Part shown: positions 54,507 to 63,147 of the stretch, in pieces
How the letters are laid out: every line of letters begins with the position of its first letter
Numbering within the stretch: position 1 is the first letter of the stretch
Assembly (NCBI GenBank): GCA_963921305.4
Contig: CAWUEX030000002.1
Span: 2,356,001 to 2,420,000 of the forward strand
Length of the DNA: 64,000 nt
Direction: 5' to 3'
Origin: CAWUEX02 sp963921305
Lineage (GTDB): Bacteria > Pseudomonadota > Alphaproteobacteria > Rhodospirillales > Rhodospirillaceae
Program-made: the position numbers and the translations under genes
Notes under the pieces: generated by a model
The model's database searches: none
The model's input: the letters and a program-made list of their open reading frames with translations, nothing else
What the model was told of the DNA's origin: nothing

Positions 54507-55592
54507 GTGGCCACTGAAAAACTTGCCGTCGTGGTGTTCAATCTGGGGGGGCCTGATTCGCCCCAGGCCGTGCGGCCGTTCTTATTCAATCTGTTCAATG
54601 ACCCCGCGATTCTCAGGCTACCGAATCCGCTGCGCTGGCTGCTCGCGCGCCTCATTTCCTGGCGGCGTGCGCCCAAAAGCCGTGAGATTTACGATCTCGT
54701 CGGCGGCGCGTCGCCGCTGTTGCCGGAAACCCGCAACCAGGCAGAGGCACTCAAGCAGGAGATCGCGGACTTGGCCGCGCACGTCGAAGTTTTTGTCTTC
54801 ATGCGCTACTGGCATCCGATGGTGGCGGAAACCGTCTCGGAGATCCGGTCATTCGCGCCGGATCGTATTCTCCTGTTACCGCTCTATCCGCAGTTCTCGA
54901 CAACAACGACAGGAACGTCCGTCAAGGCGTTCCGGCAAGAAGCCGTGCGCCAGGGACTCGACGTCCCGATGGACTCTCTGTGTTGCTATCCGGCTCATCA
55001 TGGTTTCCTCGACGCCACCGTTGCCAAGATATCCGCCGCTCTCGACGAGGCGTCTGCCCACGGTGCACCGCGCCTGTTGCTGTCGGCCCACGGGCTGCCG
55101 CAGCGGACCATTGATGCCGGCGATCCGTACCAATGGCAAATCGAGCAAACATCCATGGCCATCGTCGAAGCGCTCGATCGCCCGGGTCTGGATTGGGTCA
55201 CGTGTTACCAGAGCCGGGTCGGGCCGGTGAAGTGGATCGGCCCGCACACAGAACAGGAAGTCATGCGCGCCGGTGCCGATGAAGTGCCGGTTGTTGTCGC
55301 GCCCATCGCCTTTGTGTCCGATCATGTGGAAACCCTGGTTGAAATCGATATCGAATTCCGCGAGCTCGCGGAGTCATCGGGTGTTCCGTTCTTCTCGCGG
55401 GTTCCGGCCCTGGCGGCTGACTGCACTTTTATTCGCGGGCTTGGGGATTTGGTGCGCGGCGCACTTGAGAGAGGCGACCCGGTCTCGGATTCTGGCGCGC
55501 GCACCTGCCCGGTCCGGTTCGGACTTTGTCCCAACCAGACGGGTGTGAATGTCGCGCCTGCGGCGCCAGGGCAGGCGGCAGCGACTCAGTGA
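54507..55592 (+). CDS. hemH: Ferrochelatase
   Basis: The start is probably GTG at 54507: AAGGAG lies at 54492-54497, directly against an in-frame ATG at 54498 (too close) but 9 bases before the GTG. The protein has VVVFNLGGPDSPQAV, the region MRYWHP, LSAHGLP with the catalytic His and the VETLVEIDIE segment with the catalytic Glu. It inserts iron into protoporphyrin IX, the last step of haem synthesis, which the many cytochromes of this window need. A Fur-box-like site lies upstream. Confidence 0.95.
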   Translation: MATEKLAVVVFNLGGPDSPQAVRPFLFNLFNDPAILRLPNPLRWLLARLISWRRAPKSREIYDLVGGASPLLPETRNQAEALKQEIADLAAHVEVFVFMRYWHPMVAETVSEIRSFAPDRILLLPLYPQFSTTTTGTSVKAFRQEAVRQGLDVPMDSLCCYPAHHGFLDATVAKISAALDEASAHGAPRLLLSAHGLPQRTIDAGDPYQWQIEQTSMAIVEALDRPGLDWVTCYQSRVGPVKWIGPHTEQEVMRAGADEVPVVVAPIAFVSDHVETLVEIDIEFRELAESSGVPFFSRVPALAADCTFIRGLGDLVRGALERGDPVSDSGARTCPVRFGLCPNQTGVNVAPAAPGQAAATQ

Positions 55593-56134
55593 ATGGCATA
55601 GCGGACGCACGCGGCGCTGCTGCCGGGCAGGCGCAGGCGATGCGGGTGCAACAGATCGCAGACCTTCCACTTGCGTTGGGGCAGGACGAGCCCTGCCTTG
55701 CGCAAACTGGCGGCTAGGGATTGGGCGTAGGCCAGACCCAGGCGTACCCCCGTACCCGGCAAGAACACGCTGAGGGCGTCGAAAGCCTCCAGAGGACGCT
55801 CGCTCTGCTGGCAGGCGAGGACATGAAGGAGGCGTTTTTCGTCATCCCGGACACGCGCGTCCTTTAGCGGGGCGATATCCAAGGTCCGGCACGCAGCAGC
55901 TTCGATGACGTGCAGCAGCGAGGCATAAGGTCCGCATCCGCCGGAACAACCCGCCGAGTCGAAGGCCGCACGAAACAGGTTTAACGCGGTTTCGTCGCCC
56001 GTTCTGGCCTGACGCCAAAGGCGCGCGGCACACACCACCATGGCTTCCGGTGTCCTCAGAAGCCGTAGGTCACTGACATCTGGCGCCCCCGTGGATAAGG
56101 TCGCCGTCATCTCTCCGGAGTCGTCTTTTTTCAC
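55586..56134 (-). CDS. Protein of unknown function with a Fur-box-like promoter site
   Basis: I do not recognise a family. The 182-residue protein has nine or so Cys, including Cys35, Cys63 and Cys67 (AGCSGGCG), Cys82, and CQQSE and KVCDLL later, which could bind iron, a cluster or haem. A Fur-box-like site lies about 33 bases upstream. The gene ends convergent with hemH (7-base overlap). I infer an iron-linked protein, perhaps for storage, sensing or cluster handling. Confidence 0.65.
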   Translation of the reverse strand: MKKDDSGEMTATLSTGAPDVSDLRLLRTPEAMVVCAARLWRQARTGDETALNLFRAAFDSAGCSGGCGPYASLLHVIEAAACRTLDIAPLKDARVRDDEKRLLHVLACQQSERPLEAFDALSVFLPGTGVRLGLAYAQSLAASLRKAGLVLPQRKWKVCDLLHPHRLRLPGSSAACVRYAIH

Positions 56135-56166
56135 GCCCGCTCTCCTGCTCTCTAAATATGCAATTA

Positions 56167-56181
56167 ATAATCATTCTCAAT
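56167..56181. promoter_or_regulatory. Second Fur-box-like site
   Basis: ATAATCATTCTCAAT, identical over 15 bases to the core of the site at 54318-54332, placed just upstream of the minus-strand unknown gene at 55586-56134. Very likely the same regulator. Confidence 0.7.
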
Positions 56182-56281
56182 ATATAAGACAACAGGGTGT
56201 TTTCGTTGACGCGCGGCGCCTTCGTCTTGCTCCGTCCTGACCGCTGGTCTACAAGCGCCAGGGAGCCGTAAGAGTAGGCGT

Positions 56282-56767
56282 ATGACCGATCTTAAGTCCG
56301 ATGTCAGATCGAAGGGTCAGCCGGATGGCTGGGACAGTGCCCCGCCGCCGCCATTGACCCATTCCAGTTTGTGCCCGGTGTTCCTGGCTCTTGGCTGGAT
56401 ATGTGTCGGCCTCGGCTTTGTCGGCGCCTTTCTTCCCGGCCTGCCGACCACGGTATTTTTAATCATTGCCCTGTGGGCGTTTTCGAAAAGCTCCGATCGC
56501 CTGCGCTGGTGGCTGTGGACTCATCCGCGCTTCGGCGCGTCTTTGCGCAACTGGCACCTGCATCGGGTGATTCCGCCGCCGGCGAAAGCCGCTGCGGTGG
56601 TGATGATGATGGTCAGTGTCGCTATCGTCGCGGTGACTGCGTCGTCTTGGATCGCGCCCGCCATTCTCGCCGCCGTGTTGGCGCCCATCGCCGCGTGGAT
56701 CGTCACCCGCCGCAGCGCGGTGCCGCTCGCCGATCCTGTTGCGGGTCAGCCGGCGCAAAACGCCTGA
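56282..56767 (+). CDS. DUF454 (YbaN-like) membrane protein
   Basis: A 161-residue protein with hydrophobic segments and the YbaN pattern: GFVGAFLPGLPTTVFLIIALW, FSKSSDRLRWWLWTHPRFG and LRNWH. Inner-membrane protein of unknown role. It ends three bases from the convergent fliK-like gene and starts downstream of the Fur-site gene but on the opposite strand. Confidence 0.85.
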   Translation: MTDLKSDVRSKGQPDGWDSAPPPPLTHSSLCPVFLALGWICVGLGFVGAFLPGLPTTVFLIIALWAFSKSSDRLRWWLWTHPRFGASLRNWHLHRVIPPPAKAAAVVMMMVSVAIVAVTASSWIAPAILAAVLAPIAAWIVTRRSAVPLADPVAGQPAQNA

Positions 56768-56770
56768 GGC

Positions 56771-58753
56771 TCACGCCCAAACCCCATCGCGTTCCAATTT
56801 CAAAGGCTCGGCGGATCCCACCGGATCGGCAAACTTCTTGGTCACTTGAAACGTCAGAGTGCCTTTGAGGCCAACCGACTCATTGGCCATCACGAACAGG
56901 CCCGACAAGTTCCGCCGCGTGGTGTCATCAAGCGGCTCATGGCTGCGGATCATCATGTCGAAGTGTTTAGACTCTTCACGCACCATACCGTCGAGTTGTA
57001 ACGCCCCAAGACGTGATAACTCGAGATCAAGCAAAAACCGCAATCCCTTGCCGCTGCCCTTGGCTGCGTTGTCAGCGTCGTCATCATCCGGGCCGTCTTC
57101 ACGGCGGGTGATCAGGTTGATCTTTTCTACCTGTCCATTGGCATTCCATGGAACAGGGGTCGTGCGCCATTCCCCGGCAGTCTCGCGGGACTGGGCGCTC
57201 AGCTGTGCGACCTCGCCGGACAACGCCCGGGCCAAATGGGCACCGCGTGGCCCGGCCCGCTCCAAGGCACGCAGGTTGTTGTCACCCGGCCATTGCCGCA
57301 GGTCACCGGAGCGCATCGCCTGCATGAAGGACATCGCCGCTACGATGGTCCGCGGTCCGCCGTCAGGAAGCGTGTTCGCCAACAGCTGTGCTGCTTGTGG
57401 ATCCGTCCGCTGAAGAAGCTGCAGCGCTTCTGTCAGTGCGGGCCACGTCATCGCGCCGGTGAACGGCAAGGCTGCTGCGGGCGAGGGCAGTGGCGCGCCG
57501 CCAATCGGTGCTCCAGACGCATCGACGCGTGGCTGTGCTTGCGTCAAAACCTCCAGCGTCACGGTCGTGCCGGGGGGCAAATTCACGCGGCTGCCCAACT
57601 GCAGCGTTCCCGCATCGGTTTGAACAAGAGTCTGAGCGGCCGTCGACTGCGCCGTGACAATGCCCGTCAAAGCCAATTGAACCGGTGTAGTTTGCACTTG
57701 GGATGGCGCGGTAAACGGCGCTGGCGGCCATCCTTGGGCGCCAACGAGACGCAAGCCTGACTGCGCGGCACCGCCCGAGGGTAGTAGCGCACCTGGGCCT
57801 TGCGGAGATGTTTGTCCCGCTTGGGCTGTTGCGGGTGTCGTTGGCGTTGCCGTCGATGCAGCACCTGGCGTTTGTGTTCCTTGCCCCGGCGCAGATGAGG
57901 TGCCCGCCTGGGCGACTGTTCCCGGCGTCAGTACGCCAGGCGTTACGCCTTGAGGCGCTGAGGCACCTGGCTGTGCCAGCGACACGGATGTCACCCGCAC
58001 AGTCAAGTCGCTACCGTTAAACAGTAAATTTTGCGGCGCGGTTTGCGTGCCTGCCGCCGTCGCACCCGGTTGTCCCAGCGGCGGTGTTCCGCCTTGTCCA
58101 GGCACGGGAGGCGCCGAGCCCGCCAAAACGAACGCGTTCAAAGTGCCGGCCTGTGTCAACGGCACAGCGCCGTTCGGGGTCCATACCTGACCGGGAGACA
58201 ACGTTGTAACCGGTGATGGCAACGAGCCTGACTGCTGCGCCGCTAGTCCCGGCTGTGGTGGCGCGGCGGCGCGGCTCGCTGCCCGGTCGGCGGCGAGCTG
58301 GGTCAAGGCCTGCTGAATCGGTTGGCCATTGAGGTCCGTAACGCGCAGCGTCACTTGGTTGGGTGTGGTCTGAGCAACCTCGAAGCCGATCCGCCCGCCC
58401 TCGGGCAACGGGATCGCCGTGCGTATTGCGAGGTCGCCAAAAGATGTGCGCACTATAGTTTGCGGCGTGGTTTGCGGTCTGGGCTGGGGCGCGGTCTGCG
58501 GAGCCTGTTGTCCGGCTGGCTGCTGCGCACGCGCCGCATCCTGTGCGGCCTGAAGAGTCTGAACGGCAACCCGTGCTGCGTCTGCGGGCGGGCTCGGTGC
58601 GGGTTGGGGGAGAACTGTGCCCTCGACACGGGTTCCCGCCGCCTGCCGCAGCAATTCGACCGACGGTTCGCGGACCACCACCGTCGTTGCCCCCTGCGCT
58701 GTGGGCGCGGGTTGCGATGGCGTCTGAGCGCCCGGCGGTGGGACGGTGCTCAT
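56771..58753 (-). CDS. Flagellar hook-length control protein FliK-like
   Basis: The 660-residue protein is mostly low complexity, rich in Gln, Pro, Ala and Thr (about 1-450). Its C-terminal 150 residues look like the hook-length-control domain: LLDLELSRLGALQLDGMV and LFVMANESVGLKGTLTFQV. FliK measures hook length and triggers the switch of export substrate. It lies one base after flhG at the end of the flhA-flhF-flhG operon. The length is typical for a FliK; the repeat region sets it. Confidence 0.75.
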   Translation of the reverse strand: MSTVPPPGAQTPSQPAPTAQGATTVVVREPSVELLRQAAGTRVEGTVLPQPAPSPPADAARVAVQTLQAAQDAARAQQPAGQQAPQTAPQPRPQTTPQTIVRTSFGDLAIRTAIPLPEGGRIGFEVAQTTPNQVTLRVTDLNGQPIQQALTQLAADRAASRAAAPPQPGLAAQQSGSLPSPVTTLSPGQVWTPNGAVPLTQAGTLNAFVLAGSAPPVPGQGGTPPLGQPGATAAGTQTAPQNLLFNGSDLTVRVTSVSLAQPGASAPQGVTPGVLTPGTVAQAGTSSAPGQGTQTPGAASTATPTTPATAQAGQTSPQGPGALLPSGGAAQSGLRLVGAQGWPPAPFTAPSQVQTTPVQLALTGIVTAQSTAAQTLVQTDAGTLQLGSRVNLPPGTTVTLEVLTQAQPRVDASGAPIGGAPLPSPAAALPFTGAMTWPALTEALQLLQRTDPQAAQLLANTLPDGGPRTIVAAMSFMQAMRSGDLRQWPGDNNLRALERAGPRGAHLARALSGEVAQLSAQSRETAGEWRTTPVPWNANGQVEKINLITRREDGPDDDDADNAAKGSGKGLRFLLDLELSRLGALQLDGMVREESKHFDMMIRSHEPLDDTTRRNLSGLFVMANESVGLKGTLTFQVTKKFADPVGSAEPLKLERDGVWA

Positions 58754-58754
58754 C

Positions 58755-59567
58755 TCAGCTGGCGATCAGCCTCTCGGCGATCGCTTCCACGTCCATCGCC
58801 GCTTCGGAACTCGGTGAGCGGATCAGGATCGGTGTTTGGTTACGGATGGTCTCACGCACGCGGGCGTCACGACGGACAATCCCCGCCAGCGGCGGCGAGA
58901 TTTTCAAGAACCCCTGGCAGGCCTTGAACAGCGTCTGATAGGTGCGTTCGCCCTCGCGGGTCGAGTTGGAGGCATTGATCACGACCCGGATGTCGATGTT
59001 GGGACGTTCGAGGGCGGTGACCTTGATGAACGCATAGGCATCTGTCAGCGATGTCGGTTCGTCGCTCGTCAGCACCAGAATCGTGTCAGCAGCGCGAGCC
59101 AGTTGCCGCACCGATTTTTCCACTCCGGCGCCAAGATCAAGGACCACGCGGTCATAGCGCGCCGCCATCAAGGCGAGGTCCTCACCGAGAATTTGCAGCC
59201 GCGACAACGGGATATTGGCCAGACTGCCCGACCCGGAGCGGCCGGCAATGACATCGAATCCACCTTGTTCGTACCGCATTGACGCCTGATTGAGCGACAG
59301 CTTGCCGGCGATGACGCTGCCCAGGTCGTAGTGCGGCATGAGCCCCAACTGAATGTCGACATTGGCCAGACCCAGGTCGCCGTCGAACAGCAGCACCCGT
59401 TCTCCCCGGCGGGCAAGCGCATGACTCAGTGTGATCGAAAAAAACGTTTTCCCGACGCCGCCTTTCCCAGAGGCCACGGCAACGATGCGGCCGCGCCGCG
59501 CTGAAGCGGCGGGACGGCCCGCAAGAGTGGGTGTGGGCGCGGCAGGGGGACGATCGGAATTCATCAA
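58755..59567 (-). CDS. flhG: FlhG/FleN-type MinD-like ATPase
   Basis: The 270-residue protein has the MinD-type Walker motif SGKGGVGKT (33-41), the switch region DGDLGLANVDIQLGL and DEPTSLTDAYA. Beside flhF this is FlhG/FleN, which sets flagellar number and place together with FlhF. The start overlaps the flhF stop by four bases. An extended N-terminal 25 residues precedes the fold. Confidence 0.9.
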   Translation of the reverse strand: MMNSDRPPAAPTPTLAGRPAASARRGRIVAVASGKGGVGKTFFSITLSHALARRGERVLLFDGDLGLANVDIQLGLMPHYDLGSVIAGKLSLNQASMRYEQGGFDVIAGRSGSGSLANIPLSRLQILGEDLALMAARYDRVVLDLGAGVEKSVRQLARAADTILVLTSDEPTSLTDAYAFIKVTALERPNIDIRVVINASNSTREGERTYQTLFKACQGFLKISPPLAGIVRRDARVRETIRNQTPILIRSPSSEAAMDVEAIAERLIAS

Positions 59568-60583
59568 GAGACCTCAGTTCTGGGACCAATATTCTGTTCT
59601 GGCTCGGCAGACTCTTCAAAGCGGGCCGGCTGTAAGTCTTCATCAGGCGGCAAAATCATGCGCGCCATGGAGACCGGATTGATGGCACACAAACCCGTGG
59701 CGACGTGGGGGTTGAGGCTGACCTCCGAGAACATGAGTTGTCCTGCGTCAGCAGCGGCCAGCACGGCGCCAAGGCGTCTCGTCATGTCGAGCCGGGTGGC
59801 CAGGATCCGGGTCGCACCACAGGTCGAGAAGGCTTCGCCGATGTCGCCCGCTTCGCCCGCGTCGCCACCGGCAGCCAGCACCAGAATGGGTTCGATGTCG
59901 GCACTGTGGATCAGCGCTTTCAGATAATCCATATCGTGGCGGCTGAACGGATTGAGGCCCGGGCTGTCGACAAAGACCAGATCGTAGTTGTGCGTCATCG
60001 ACTCAACGGCCTGCGGCAAGGCGTCCGGCCCACGCACCTGATGAATTTCGACTTCGAGGATTTTAGTGAACGCCGTCAACTGCTCGACCGCACCGGCCCG
60101 GATGGTGTCTGCTGTGATCACGCCCACTGGCCGTCCAGCAAGCCGCGCTCGCGCCGCCAATTTAGCGACGGTGATGGTTTTTCCTGAACCGGGCGGACCG
60201 ACCAGCATAAACGGCCGCGGTGACTTGCGCTCTGGTAAGGGCGCGAAATCGAAATGCTCTTCCAGCGCCGCAGCACACGCCATTGTGGCGGTGCCGACCT
60301 CGACGGAGCGCGCCGTCATCACCATCTTTTCGATCAGGCGGGGAGGAACTCCATGGTAGGCCAGTGCTTCGCGCACCCGCTCCGAAAAAGGCGTGGCATT
60401 TTCGCCGGCGAGGGCCCGGGCGATGTCATCATCGCTGCCGGCATCTTCCAGCGCAGCCGTGATGCGCACCTGTCCATCCGAAGAGCGCTGGGTCGAGACG
60501 ATGATGGCGTCTTCCCCCAGTTCCTCGCGCACCAGGTTCATGGCCTCGGCCATGGTGGCAGCGGTGTAAGATTTCAGGCGCAT
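59564..60583 (-). CDS. flhF: FlhF, SRP-type GTPase for flagellar placement
   Basis: The 339-residue protein begins MRLKSYTAATMAEA, as FlhF does, and has the GTPase P-loop MLVGPPGSGKT, ITADTIRAGAVEQL, VFVDSPGLNPF and TRLDMTRRLGAVL, the FlhF/SRP GTPase set. The last region lacks the usual long NG tail but is complete. FlhF recruits early flagellar components to the pole. It lies downstream of flhA. A short duplication sits across its start codon. Confidence 0.92.
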   Translation of the reverse strand: MRLKSYTAATMAEAMNLVREELGEDAIIVSTQRSSDGQVRITAALEDAGSDDDIARALAGENATPFSERVREALAYHGVPPRLIEKMVMTARSVEVGTATMACAAALEEHFDFAPLPERKSPRPFMLVGPPGSGKTITVAKLAARARLAGRPVGVITADTIRAGAVEQLTAFTKILEVEIHQVRGPDALPQAVESMTHNYDLVFVDSPGLNPFSRHDMDYLKALIHSADIEPILVLAAGGDAGEAGDIGEAFSTCGATRILATRLDMTRRLGAVLAAADAGQLMFSEVSLNPHVATGLCAINPVSMARMILPPDEDLQPARFEESAEPEQNIGPRTEVS

Positions 60584-60606
60584 TGTTTCAGACGCATCGT
60601 TTCAGA
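60574..60606 (-). repeat. Tandem duplication over the flhF start, with mini-ORF
   Basis: CGCATTGTTTCAGA (60579-60592) is followed directly by CGCATCGTTTCAGA (60593-60606). On the minus strand this copies the flhF start: an extra ATG at 60597 begins a seven-codon frame (MRLKQCA, then TGA) that overlaps the true start at 60583. The only AGG lies before the extra ATG. It may weaken or couple flhF translation. Confidence 0.6.
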
Positions 60607-60667
60607 CCTGCGCGTTCCCCGTCGCTGACCCGGTAACTTCCTTGACCGGGCCGGCCCTTACTATAGG

Positions 60668-62878
60668 TCAGATTTGTCCGACCGTTTTTATTTTTGCCTT
60701 CGGGTGGATCTCATTCTGCGACATCACTACGGTCATCGGGCGGAAGCGGTCGATGATCGAGCGCACGTAGGGGCGCACTGTGGGTGAGGTCAGCAGAACC
60801 GGTGTTTCCCCCTGCATGGCGAAGCGCTCGAAGTTCTGGCGCACCGCCGTGATGAATTCCTGCAGGCGCGAAGGCGCCATCGACAGTTGCCGTTCGTCGC
60901 CCTGGCCGATCAACGAATCGGCGAACGCCTGCTCCCATTCCGGGGACAGCGTCACCAGCGAGATCAGCCCTTCGTCGTCGGCGTTGGAGTCGGACAGTTG
61001 CCGCGCCAAGCGGGTGCGCACGTGTTCACTGATCTGCATCACATTGCGCGTGCCGGCGCAGGCCTCGGCGATGCCTTCCAGGATGGTCGGCAGGTCACGG
61101 ATGGATATACGTTCCGACAACAAGTGCTGGAGCACGCGTTGAATGCCAGCAATTGAGATTTGGCTCGGCACAATCTCGGCGATCAGTTTTTGCTGCTCCT
61201 TGTCGAGCTCGTCGAGCAGCTTCTGAGTCTCAGTGTAAGACAACAGTTCTTGCATGTTGTCGCGCACGATCTCGGTCAGATGGGTGGTTATTACCGTCGG
61301 CGGATCAACCACCGTATAGCCGCGGAACAGGGCTTCTTCGCGGTTGGCCGGATCGATCCACAGGGCTGGAAGGCCAAACGTCGGTTCGCGGGTGCGCTCG
61401 CCCGGCAGCGAGATTTCCTCGCCGCGCGGGTCCATCACCAGCAGCATGTTGGGCCGTAGGTCGCCACGGCCTGCTTCCACTTCCTTGACGAACAAGGCGT
61501 AGGAGTTGGCCGGCAACTGCATGTTGTCCTGAATACGCACGGACGGCATGACAAAACCCATATCCGTGGCTAAAGCCCGGCGCAGGCTTTTGATCTGATC
61601 GGTCAGGCGGTGGTTGTCGTTGTTGATCATCGACAGCAGGCCATACCCCAACTCCAGACGGACCTGGTCGATGCGCATGGCAGAGGAAATGGGTTCCTCC
61701 GCCACCGCCGCTTCCTGATCGCCCATGGTGAGATCAAGCTCTGCCTGGGCCGCGGCTTTGCGGTTGTTCTGGAACGATACCCAGCCTGCGGCAGACCCGG
61801 TCACGAAGGCCAGGAACAGGAACGGTCCAACCGGCGTGCCCGGCAGCAGGGCCAGGCTCAGCGCCAGGAAGGAACTCATCCCGAGCGCTTTTGGATAGCG
61901 CGTGAACTGACTGCCGAGGGCAACATCGGTACTTTCGCTCAGGCCGCCCTTTGAAACCATGAGACCGGCGGCAGTTGAAACCACCAACGCCGGAATCTGA
62001 CTGACAAGACCGTCACCCACGGTCAGGCGGGTGTAGGTGTCCGCGGCTTCGGCGAAGGTGAGATCGTTCTGCACCATGCCGATGATCATGCCGCCAATGA
62101 TGTTGATGATGGTGATGAGGATGCCGGCGACCGCATCGCCGCGTACAAACTTCGAGGCACCGTCCATAGCGCCGAAGAAGTCACTTTCCTTTTGCAGATC
62201 TTCGCGCCGCTCCTTGGCCTGGAGTTCGTCGATCAGGCCAGCGGACATGTCGGCGTCGATGGCCATCTGTTTGCCGGGCAGGGCGTCCAATGTAAAGCGC
62301 GCTGTCACCTCGGCAATACGGGTCGCGCCTTTGGTGATGACCATAAAATTGACGATCACCAGAATGGAAAAGACGATCACGCCGATGACGAAGTTGTCGC
62401 CCATGATAAAGCCGCCGAAGGCTTCAATAACCTTCCCGGCGGCGTCGGTACCCTCGTGACCCTCGGACAGAATGAGACGCGTTGACGCCAGGTTCAGGGC
62501 CAGCCGCATCATCGTCGCGATCAGCAGCACGACCGGGAAGGAGTTGAACTCCAAAGAGCGGCTGATGAACACCACCGTCATCAGGATCAGCACGGATAAC
62601 GTGACCGAAAGGGCGAGCGAAATGTCCAACAGCCAAGGCGGCATCGGCATGATGAGAACCACAAGGATCAGCACCATGCCCAGGGCAAAACCGAGGTCGC
62701 CGCGCTTCAGGGCGGCAGCAACACGCCCGAGCGCCTTGTCAAATCCCAACCCGCCTTGTGCGCTGTCCGTAGTGGCAGCAGCCGCGACCGCTGTACCGTC
62801 CGCGGCGCCCGCCTCAGCGGCCGGTGCATCACCGCCTTCGCCGCCTGCTGGCGCTCCGTCCTGGCTGTCTTCTGCCAT
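60668..62878 (-). CDS. flhA: Flagellar export protein FlhA
   Basis: ATG at 62878 is preferred over a TTG three codons earlier. The 736-residue protein has about eight N-terminal membrane helices (residues 50-350), the conserved loop PGKQMAIDADMSAGLID and the cytoplasmic domain to the end. It forms the export gate of the flagellar type III secretion system, where proton motive force drives export. A Glu/Ala-rich N-terminal extension precedes the fold. It heads the flhA-flhF-flhG-fliK operon. Confidence 0.95.
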   Translation of the reverse strand: MAEDSQDGAPAGGEGGDAPAAEAGAADGTAVAAAATTDSAQGGLGFDKALGRVAAALKRGDLGFALGMVLILVVLIMPMPPWLLDISLALSVTLSVLILMTVVFISRSLEFNSFPVVLLIATMMRLALNLASTRLILSEGHEGTDAAGKVIEAFGGFIMGDNFVIGVIVFSILVIVNFMVITKGATRIAEVTARFTLDALPGKQMAIDADMSAGLIDELQAKERREDLQKESDFFGAMDGASKFVRGDAVAGILITIINIIGGMIIGMVQNDLTFAEAADTYTRLTVGDGLVSQIPALVVSTAAGLMVSKGGLSESTDVALGSQFTRYPKALGMSSFLALSLALLPGTPVGPFLFLAFVTGSAAGWVSFQNNRKAAAQAELDLTMGDQEAAVAEEPISSAMRIDQVRLELGYGLLSMINNDNHRLTDQIKSLRRALATDMGFVMPSVRIQDNMQLPANSYALFVKEVEAGRGDLRPNMLLVMDPRGEEISLPGERTREPTFGLPALWIDPANREEALFRGYTVVDPPTVITTHLTEIVRDNMQELLSYTETQKLLDELDKEQQKLIAEIVPSQISIAGIQRVLQHLLSERISIRDLPTILEGIAEACAGTRNVMQISEHVRTRLARQLSDSNADDEGLISLVTLSPEWEQAFADSLIGQGDERQLSMAPSRLQEFITAVRQNFERFAMQGETPVLLTSPTVRPYVRSIIDRFRPMTVVMSQNEIHPKAKIKTVGQI

Positions 62879-63062
62879 TGTTGCCAAGCCCTTACCGAAC
62901 CCGAAAATCCCAGGTTTCTGCGCTGTCCCGCCCGTCCCGGGGCATCATCGGCAGGCCGCTTCCACCAGGACCCAATGTCGCCCGGTGACCGTTAACAAGG
63001 CGTTTAGATAGGCAAAAAATGCCGAGTTAATGTAGGATCGAGTCCACAGCATTTTGTTGTAG

Positions 63063-63098
63063 AGCTTAATACACACACAACTAATGGGTGTATAAGCT
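63063..63098. promoter_or_regulatory. Imperfect hairpin between flhA and histidine kinase
   Basis: AGCTT-A-ATACAC (63063-63074) pairs with GTGTAT-AAGCT (63088-63098), an 11-pair stem with one bulged A and a 13-base loop. No T run follows, so it is more likely a regulator site than a terminator. Confidence 0.4.
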
Positions 63099-63147
63099 GA
63101 GCCGGGGGGTTGAGAGTGTGAAGGGCGGCGAGATCGCCTGATCTGAT

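Noticed and set aside
56771..58753. Long plus-strand frames in the fliK-like gene
   Set aside because: Shadow frames of low-complexity GC-rich DNA.
60630..60651. CCCGGT/ACCGGG hairpin after flhA
   Set aside because: Short stem, ten-base loop, no T run.
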